Positions 56,560-64,000 of a stretch of 64,000 nt of DNA are shown piece by piece (position 1 is the stretch's first letter; each line of letters starts with the position of its first letter). The stretch comes from Pascua guehoae. Lineage: Eukaryota > Basidiomycota > Tremellomycetes > Trichosporonales > Trichosporonaceae. The stretch lies in assembly GCA_001600415.1 (NCBI GenBank), contig BCJX01000023.1:100336-164335 (forward strand), given 5' to 3'. The position numbers and the translations under genes are program-made. The notes under the pieces were generated by a model. The model was not told the DNA's origin. It was given only the letters and a program-made list of their open reading frames with translations, and ran no database searches.

Positions 56560-57712
56560 CCGGCAAGTTAAGGCCGGAGGACAGGCCCGAGGGCATGGCG
56601 CGTGTACGTGCGAGGAGGGACACGAGACACGCCTTTGGTATAGGAGACCAAGGCGACGAGACTGAGACTGAGACTGAGACGAGACAGTCGAGGCTGCAAG
56701 ACGACGGGCACAGACAGTCTACACCACCAATGTAAAGTGACGTGACGTGACGTACGAGACGAAACGAGCGCGGCGCAGCCTAGGAAATCGTGCCCAACGA
56801 CTGCAGCTGCGCGTCACGGTAATTTTACGAACACTAGATCACGAACACTATCTCTGCTCTATGCACCCCAGGACATTTAATGCACATTAGTAATACCAAT
56901 GCGAGTTTGTGGCTTCTTGTCGCGCTTGTCTTTTTTAACAGGGTGCTCGTGCTGCGCTTCCATTTGACGCACAGACTGGACCGGGATGCAGGCCCTGCCT
57001 TGATGGCAAGGCGCGAGCAAAAGACCTGCTGCGCATGCTGCGGGTCTGATAACGCCCCCGGCGCCTCAGCTCGGACCATCAGGCATGGGTGGCCCCATGG
57101 GGCCGACGGGGCCGAGTCGATTCTCAACAGCTCGGGACTCTTGTTTGCACATGGTGTGCTGAGCGCAGTGCACTTATCCGGGGATATTGACACAACGCAA
57201 CGGCCATATTCGCAGAAGGTTCTCGCAACGACTGCTGTCGTCCATCTGCCTGCTCCCCGTGCCGAACGGCTGAACGGCTGTACTATGCACTGCACATGAG
57301 CCGGGTGAGCCGGATGGACGTCGGGCCTGGCCAGAGCGTCCGCTTCGACTGTGGCACCTCCTACCCGTACACAATATGCTCACTCGCTCTGCAGATCCCT
57401 GATCGACGACTGGCTGGACGCGGAGGTGCAACGGCGGCCTAGCGTGCACACTACGCACTCGGCCTCGCTCTATGCTCCACAGGACCGCGCATTAGTAGCG
57501 TTCACTCCCAGCCAGTTCTCTCTCGGTTCTCTTGGCCCGCTCCGCTGCCCACTGCCCACCTCCCACCTGCCCACTGCCCACCTCCGCGCCCCAGCTGCAC
57601 TTGCACACGCCCCGACTTGGATGCGAATGAGCATGTCATCAGACCGACGCTCTACAAACGCCAGTGCGCCTCTCCCCACGTCTATCGCCACTACTACCAA
57701 GCGCGGGTGCGC
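56560..57712. other. Intergenic between convergent genes
   Basis: About 1.15 kb between the 3' ends of the Zn2Cys6 gene and RPL14. It holds a short GAGACT repeat near 56660 and no supported gene. Confidence 0.45.
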
Positions 57713-58761
57713 TTACGCGGCAGCCTTGCGCTCCTTGAAGTGCGCCTTGCGGACGACATCCCGGCGGGCCTTCTTGGCGAGCATGACCTGGAAGCGGTCA
57801 AAGTCTGTCGAGTCCTGGGGGTTAGTGCGTGTGTGGGGGTTGGGTCGGGGTTGGGTTGGAGGGGTTTGAGGGGTGGGAGGATGACTGGGAGGACTGGGAG
57901 GGGAGTAACGGGAGTGCGGAAAAGACAGTGGTAGACAGACGTAAAGCCGTATCGCACCTCTGCGGACCCCGCACCCGACTCGCTTCCGCTTCCGCTTCCA
58001 TTCCCATGCCCCACTCGTCTCGCGTTCACATCTCGACTTGCTCGGCCTCGGCCTCGCTTCGCTCGGGGTCGGGGATGCTCACCTTGCGGACCTGGCGAGC
58101 GGCGAGCTTCTTGGACCAAGCCGAAGCCTCCCACTTGTCAACGACACCAGCCTTCTCAAACGCCTTCTTGATGGCGCCCGAGCCAGCCGCGCGGGGGAGC
58201 TTGGCAATGGTGTAAGGGGTGAGGATGAGGTGGCGGTAGGGGAAGGCCTGGCGGGGGACCGAGGTCGCGGGGCCGTCAATGAGGGCGCGGTTGTGGTCGA
58301 TAATCTCGGCAATGACCGCGAGCTTGCCCGCCGAAGGGCCGTCGTTGACGAGGACGACGCGGCCGACCTCGACAAAGCGCTTGAAGGTGGAAGGCTGCTG
58401 CGACTGTAGGTTAGTGGGCTTGTCCTGTTGCAGGTCATGTTGACAGGTTGGACAGCAGCAGCTAAGCGGTGCGATTCAACGGGGATCGAACGGTACTGTC
58501 GTGGTCGTTGTCGTTCGCGATTCGGTCGTCTTCGTCGTCGTCGTTCCGTCCTTCACATTCTCTCCCTCGACATCCACACCGTCCCCACGTCCACCCCACT
58601 CCCGCCTCGAACACCCAACACAACGCCAACCACCCCCAACAACCACCCTCCCAACGTCCGTCTCGCGCGCGTTCGTGGAATCGATGTGGCCCGGGTCGAT
58701 ACCGTCGTCGTCGTCGCTGTACCGTGCCGTCGCTGCTGCTGTCGCCGTCGCAACTCACCAT
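57713..58761 (-). CDS. RPL14: 60S ribosomal protein eL14
   Basis: Large-subunit ribosomal protein near the tRNA exit side of the 60S. Three exons, 58759-58761, 58083-58403 and 57713-57814, give 141 residues. Exon 1 is exactly the ATG, immediately followed by GTGAGT. Exon 2 starts SQQPSTFKRFVEVGRVVLVN and contains DGPSAGKLAVIAEIIDHNRA, LIDGP and YRHLILTPYTIAKLPRAAG. Exon 3 is DSTDFDRFQVMLAKKARRD, then VVRKAHFKERKAAA, with the Lys/Arg-rich end expected. The KOW-type fold and length match fungal eL14. The first intron (355 nt) is long, as is common in ribosomal protein genes. It is divergent from the bZIP gene. Confidence 0.95.
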
Positions 58762-60282
58762 GGCGTCCCTGCTTTTGATGGATGGTTGAAGCAACTCGTG
58801 GACAGCGACCTCTAAGCGTCCGTCCACTCTCCAGTCCCAGCCCCCTCTGACCGACGACACCCACAGCCCGGGTGCCACAACCGTCTGGCAGGGCGAGCCA
58901 ACCTTGCTCGTCGGCGTTTTCAGTACACCCAATGCACTAACGCCGACATCGGCGGTCAAAAAATAAAAATGCTTTTGGGAGTCGATGCGGGAGCAAATAT
59001 TGAAATATGCGGAAGTAAACCCACGTGGCTGCAGAAACTGATAGATTTTGCGAGGTTTCGGCGAAGTGAGGCAAGTGCAGGCGCATGGAGGCATGCATGG
59101 CCGTCGGGTTTGCGGGTTCTATGGTTGCCGGCTCATTTGGGCCAGGGGAACAACAGGGGCGTAGGGGCTTTGGGTCCATGGTGGCGTCTTGAATGGGTGG
59201 CCGTCATTGGATTGCGATGGCGTGCTCGGTCAATCAAATGAGCTCACTCACCCACCCCAGCCTACCGACACCGGCCCATCCCTCGCCCATGCCCCCGCCT
59301 GCCCCCGCCTGCAGCCGCTTGTCCTCGACTGCCCGCCTACCCCGCCAACAACACTGCGGTACTACGGTCACCGCTCACCGTTCCCCGAACTTGTAAACTG
59401 GCTCCGCAGGGGCCGCCGCAGGTCTCTGGGCTCGACAGGCAGCCCCCTGTCCCAGTCGTATTGCAGTGGGGCTTGCGAGTTGCGCCGTGGTGTGGTTGGC
59501 TTAAGTGAGCAAACGGTTTTGCTTACACAGCAAATCAGGCCTGCTTCTCAAAGTGGCGTTGGGCGCTCGTCCAGTGGGCACAGAGCTTGCTATCTCCCAT
59601 GACGGTGCGGGATACACACTGGGCAAAGACTGGGCCTTGGGTCCGATGCCGTTTAGAGGCTTACATCCGACTATCCTGGTATATGGTATGCAGCCAGTAC
59701 GCTGGCTAGGTCGTGCATTGCTTTTTCGCTGCGGGTCGCGCCCCCCCTGCTTCGGCCGGCCCGATTCCCCCAGTCTTCGCCTCGCCCCCGCGCGCCCTTG
59801 GCCCCCGTGCCCCCCCTTGCCCCTGCCCCTTCTCTCGCATCCACGGGCCACTGGGTGACATCGACTCGTCGTCGCCTCTTGTTCCACCTTTGTTCTCTTT
59901 CAATCATCCTCCAACATCTACTCTTTTGGCCAAAAAAGGCGTCGAACACACTCGTTCCCGACACACTTGCCGACACCACACGTAACGACAAGCTCGCGCC
60001 GCCTTTCATCCCCCCCCCGCCGGCACCGACACCGTACCCGACACCCGACCGAAGCCCCTACACCTTTGGCAGATCGCTTGCTTTTGTGGAACCACACACA
60101 TCCGACTCCACGACGCACGTTCCCCCCCCCCCCCCCCCCCCCCCCCCGCCGTCTGTCGACTTGCCGCTCGGCCCACTGGATTCTCATCCATAACCCCCCC
60201 TCCCTACCCCGTCGACTGTACCCCCACTCGACAACAATAACACAAACCCTACGTCGTTGACCCACCCCACCCGCGCGTCACC
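58762..60282. promoter_or_regulatory. Divergent intergenic region of RPL14 and the bZIP gene
   Basis: 1.5 kb that must hold two promoters. Near the bZIP gene a 26-nt C run (60122-60147) sits about 135 nt upstream of the ATG, probably in its leader. I see no upstream open frame or binding site I can name. Confidence 0.4.
60122..60147. repeat. C26 tract upstream of the bZIP gene
   Basis: Twenty-six C residues, the second homopolymer found in a likely 5' leader in this window. It lies about 135 nt before the start codon of the Cys3-like gene. Confidence 0.8.
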
Positions 60283-61178
60283 ATGTACGACCTCCCACCC
60301 CATCTCCAGACGCTCAATGCGATCCCGTCGTCCAACTCGCCCCCGTCCTCGGCCCTCAACGCTGAGCAGGAGGAGGCCTTCTGGTCCTTCCTGAACACGG
60401 ACGAGCTCTTCTCCAACTTTGGTCTCGCGCCCCAGGCATTCGAGTCCAAGAACAAGCTTGAGAGCGAGCGCGAGGCAAAGGCCGCCGTCGAGGCCAGCCC
60501 AGTCACCGAGACACCATCTGCCATCACCGAGTCTCCCGCGGCGTCGACCACCACCACCACCACCACCGAGACCAAGGCCCCCGTCCAGACTCTCGAGTCG
60601 TTCCTCGCCACGTTTGCCGCCGAAGAGGCCACCGCACCCGTTCTGCCCACCAGCTACCTCCTCGGCCTGCCCAATGCACCCTCGGCGTCCGCCTCGACCC
60701 CCTTGCCCACTGCGGCCCCCACACCCGCCCCCGAGACACCAGCACCCCGCGTCACCGGTGCCAAGCGTCTCAAGCAGATGGGTGCTCCCCAGGCCGAGAT
60801 TGAGGAGGAGTGAGTGAAACAGCGCCCCCCACCATCCAATTGTCTCCTTGAGCGGAAGCAAAACTACCACACCCACCCACACAACACCCTAGAAAACGCC
60901 ACTGACACCCCACCAGCAAGAGGCGACGCAACACCGAGGCATCGGCGCGCTTCCGCGCCAAGAAGAAGGAGCGCGAGATGGCCCTCGACACGCGCGCAAA
61001 GGAGCTCGAGGCCCAGGTCGCGACTCTGACTGCCGAAAAGGCGTCGCTTGAAAAGGAAAACAACCTGCTCAAGTTTATCGTCCTGGGCAAGGAGACGGGC
61101 CAGCTGGGTGGAAACGCTTCGTCGGACGGCCTCCAGGCCGCGCTTGCCGCACTGGGCAAGCGGAAGCGGGAAGAGTAA
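60283..61178 (+). CDS. bZIP transcription factor, Cys3-like
   Basis: Two exons, 60283-60809 and 60917-61178, join in phase into 262 residues. The long N-terminus is rich in Ala/Thr/Pro/Ser with acidic and hydrophobic clusters (EEAFWSFLNTDELFSNFGL) that look like an activation domain. The basic region straddles the intron and reads DKRRRNTEASARFRAKKKER. The leucine zipper follows with L at heptads: LEAQVATLTAEKASLEKENN, LLKFIV. This basic region matches the CYS-3/MetR class (KRRRNTxASARFRxKKK) better than Gcn4, so regulation of sulfur assimilation is the likely role (inference). The C-terminus is KRKREE. A C26 tract lies in the leader. Confidence 0.85.
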
Positions 61179-61761
61179 ACGAGACGCCTGCAGGCCGCCA
61201 TGTCCAACCATGGCTGGCCGTAGCGCGAGATTGGCTTGACACGATTATTGTTTGATCATTGGAGAGCAGTGCTGGCCGCCATGTCCAACCATGGTGTGCC
61301 AGTGGCGCAGGGCGCCTGTTGTAGCGGTATCATATTCTTGACACATGTTAGAGTTGCTTGTCACACTACTATTGGGTTGCAGTTGCAGAGTGGCACAGAG
61401 TGCGAGTTGGGAAATGGGGATGGAAAGGAGGGCTAGAGTGTACTGTAGACACGATGGTGGCAAGTGGCACGAGAATGGCGCACAGACTGAGAGTGCTAGT
61501 CGCGTCACCTGGTTGATCATTGTCGATGCATCGTCGTGTGCGTCTTCCTTGCTTCCTTCCTTTTGCTGTCACTACCTGCATGCGACGATCGCTACCTTCC
61601 TTCCTTCCTTCCTTGCTCGCCTTCCTTTCTTCCGTTGTCTCTGTGCTTCCTTACTTCTTCGCCTTCTCTACACTCCTCTTTCATCTCTCCATCTCCCTCA
61701 CCACTTCAGTCACTCCCCCACAACTCCACACCCCACACTACCGACCGCACTAGCACCCACC
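61179..61761. other. Intergenic, promoter side of the six-exon gene
   Basis: 583 bp with pyrimidine-rich CTTCC repeats near 61585-61620 and no supported gene. An imperfect duplicate GGCCGCCATGTCCAACCATG occurs at about 61194 and 61273 (GGCCGCCATG). Confidence 0.45.
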
Positions 61762-63173
61762 ATGGCCAAGGCGAAAGAGCCGAAGAAGTACCTCCAGAGC
61801 AGCGACGACGGCGACGAGGTCGACGCCAAAAGTGCCAAGGCGTACGTACCCCACAACCGCACACAGATCCTCGCCCACCCTCTCCATCTTGCCTGCTAGA
61901 TCTCTCGGATCTTTCCCTCGCGCGCGTCCAAGGGTTCTCACGCTCTGTTGGCTTCGTCATGGTTGTGTCCACTCCATTCCCGCGGTGCAGTCTAGCCCTC
62001 TGCCGAGTGGGGGTTGCATCACCTTGTCAAACCTTCCCCCCACCGTCCTCACACTCCTCCACATGCTGACATCCTCAGCCTCCAGAGGATCCTCCTGGAG
62101 CACGAGCACAGTACGCGGGTGAACCGCGTCTTTGCATTTCCTAACCGCCAGAAAAGGCGCGCAATGACGCCCTGCGCGAGGCAGACAGGCTCATCGGCGA
62201 CGCAGTGGACGGCATGGAGGAGCTGGTACGTTGTGGCTGTACTGTTTGGACCGCAGCCGCTAACGTCAGCGCGACAAGTATCGGCATGCCGTCGAGGTGA
62301 CGCACAAGGAGCAGCTGTGGGTAGTCTTGGTCTGGATGGGTTGGTCGTGCAGGTGTTTTGGGTTCAAGTTCAACCACCTGCGAGGCGGCAGCCCATGTCC
62401 ATCACTACCTTGAGTAGACTCTTCTCTGCCTCATCCTCCCGTCTATCCCGTCTGTGAGAAGTGGGGTCGTGGTTGCAGGTGCTGATGAGTAAGAACACCT
62501 GCATTGCACCCCACCTTCTTCGTCATGACTTCTGGGTGTTAACTTTCCCCGTCTCCTCTGGTCCATCTCCCCTTGCTCTGCCATTATCTCATCATTCCCT
62601 CCCGCCTGTGAGACCGTCGTTGTGGCTGCAAGCTATCAATCGTCATGATGTCACCTGCATCCCACCCGTCTCTCCCACCAAACTACCAGGACCGCCGGAT
62701 ATCCATCCGCGCTCCATTTCCCTCCCGTTATCCTCTGCGACAAACAAGCTCAACTAGCTCAGCTGAAAGTGCTCCACATGTCAAGCTGACGGCAGCGAGA
62801 ACCGGTATGCACGCCTGCTCGCCGACCTGGCCCCGCACGATGCGACCATTGCGTCAGCGTGGGCGACTATCCTAGCGTGCAGCAGCGAGATGCAGGCGCT
62901 CATCGACCGCGGCGTGCGCGACATGGACAAGTCGGCCGACAAGGAGCGCCAGGTCGCAAAGGGGTGTCAGGTGGTCATTGACGACGCTGTGCGTGGTGAG
63001 TACCGTTGGCGATTTGGGAATAGGACGAGGATTTTGGGAATCAACGGGGAGGTGTAGGTTGGGAGGCTGGAATGTTTGTTGTTGTTGATGAGGTGGTGGA
63101 CATGGCCGTTCCAGGAACGTTTGCCATGAGTATTGCCAGTTTCAGCTGGTTTCAGACGGCAGACGTCGAGTAG
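61762..63173 (+). CDS. Small coiled-coil protein, family not recognised
   Basis: Six exons join by phase into 163 residues: 61762-61841, 62079-62110, 62152-62225, 62270-62316, 62796-62995 and 63115-63173. All junctions have GT and AG, the only in-frame stop is TAG at 63171, and total length divides by three, which supports the model although the gene would be missed by ORF scans. It starts MAKAKEPKKYLQSSDDGDEV. Helical segments LLEHEHKKARNDALREADRL, GMEELRDKYRHAVEVTHKEQ, YARLLADLAPHDATIASAWA and MDKSADKERQVAKG follow, ending GTFAMSIASFSWFQTADVE. It is charged and likely coiled-coil. Intron 4 is 479 nt. I do not recognise it; kinetochore or autophagy-scaffold-like proteins are possible but unproven. 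Confidence 0.65.
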
Positions 63174-63525
63174 AGTTGGGTTGGGTTCCGGGTGCATGAC
63201 GTATGAGGGGATCCGAACAATGTCCGGCAGGTCCCCGTTGATGGATGACGATCATGACGACCGAAACCATGTCGCACACGTAATGCAAGAGGCTGACAGA
63301 AGACGAGAACACTGCGCGCGAGAAGCTCCAGTAGACGAGTAGACAGGCAGGCAACGTTGTAAGACTAGCGCGACCGCGACGTAAGCGGGAGTAAGAGGCT
63401 CAAGTTGTAGACATCACGAGGTGGCGACTAGGCGACCAGGCGACTGTAGACCAAGCGCAAGCGAGCAAGCGACATGGGAGAGCTGTGCATGTATCCCCAT
63501 TATGGCTGCTGTGCCTCAAGCGTGC

Positions 63526-64000
63526 TTTTTCCGGATCTTGTTTTCGAGTCTGAAAGTCAGTGTCCTGCGAGCGAGCGTAGCGAGCGTGTGGGAGGGGGAG
63601 ATGGGAGATGGCCGGGAGGCGAGGAGGCGAGGAGGCGAGGAGGCGAGGAGGCGAGGAGGCGAGGAGGGGAAGGTGGTCATGGGAACAAGACGCTTGGGGT
63701 TGGTGGTGGGGAGAAAGGAGGGGGGAGAAGGGGACAAGCCAAAAAAGGCGAGAAGGAACAAACGAGCCCCGACGGGAGGTAGCCACATGGAACTGGACAA
63801 GCATACGTACGCCATAAATGCTGCTATTGACGGATCCATGGCGGCCGCGACTGCCTTTTGCTTTTCGGGCTTCTTCTGGAGCTTGGCCTCGAGTCTGTCG
63901 TTAGTGGAGGACTATCATACATGGGCTGCTGTGCGTCACGGTACAGGATGGCAGCTGGGGGGCTGGGCTGTGGGGCCTAAGGGGGATGGGAGATGGGAGG
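63526..64000 (-). CDS. 3' end of an unrecognised gene, cut by the window edge
   Basis: The two last exons of a minus-strand gene are visible: 63811-63894 (LEAKLQKKPEKQKAVAAAMD, PSIAAFMA) and 63526-63549 (LENKIRKKHA and stop), joined in phase. Both exon ends have consensus splice sites (GTACGT, CAG). The 261-nt last intron carries an 8-bp tandem array (GGCGAGGA). The protein end is basic and helical. The gene continues beyond base 64000, so its family cannot be told. Confidence 0.6.
63616..63668. repeat. 8-bp tandem array (GGCGAGGA)
   Basis: About six head-to-tail copies of GGCGAGGA lie inside the last intron of the truncated gene at the window edge. Confidence 0.85.

Overview
This window is nuclear DNA of a GC-rich, intron-rich basidiomycete yeast. 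Almost every recognisable protein gene is broken by GT..AG introns, all three tRNA genes carry introns, and the gene set is fungal: Egt1, a Zn2Cys6 regulator, a Cys3-type bZIP and an alpha-glucoside-type permease. Tremellomycetes, perhaps Trichosporonales, is my inference from intron density and base composition, not a demonstrated placement. I checked most splice models by phase; their summed exon lengths divide by three.

Layout. 1-3.4 kb: a 9-bp tandem array, an intron-containing tRNA-Lys, a TA-flanked inverted-repeat element and one doubtful membrane ORF. 3.4-11.1 kb: CoA diphosphatase (Nudix, +), the mRNA export factor GLE1 (-) and an intronless F-box-like protein (-). 13.6-25.2 kb: the ergothioneine synthase EGT1 (+), primase large subunit PRI2 (-), the ER lectin YOS9 (+) and the 18S rRNA methyltransferase NEP1/EMG1 (-). 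25.9-32 kb: RPL4 (-) divergent from the 56-residue mitochondrial bL33m (+), an unknown 226-residue protein (-), and an AN1 zinc-finger protein (-) divergent from a GGFLPDD-repeat acidic protein (+). 32.3-34 kb: a second F-box-like gene. 35.9-41.2 kb: a peroxisomal acyl-CoA oxidase (+), an intron-containing tRNA-Leu and a sugar permease (-). 41.2-53.2 kb is gene-poor: tRNA-Gln, a 113-bp direct repeat, a second copy of the inverted-repeat element, an LTR-like remnant, and two more intronless F-box-like genes. 53.2-64 kb: a Zn2Cys6 transcription factor (+), RPL14 (-) divergent from a Cys3-like bZIP (+), an unrecognised six-exon coiled-coil protein (+), and the 3' end of a gene that runs off the window (-).

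Most genes are housekeeping and functionally unrelated, as is usual in fungal chromosomes. Loose themes are ribosome production (NEP1, RPL4, bL33m, RPL14) and sulfur metabolism (EGT1 and the Cys3-like bZIP, 46 kb apart). The most unusual features are very long pure G or C tracts inside introns and 5' leaders, a small TA-flanked MITE with one copy inside a permease intron, and a locally expanded intronless F-box-like family. I found no CRISPR array, biosynthetic cluster or clearly new multi-gene system.
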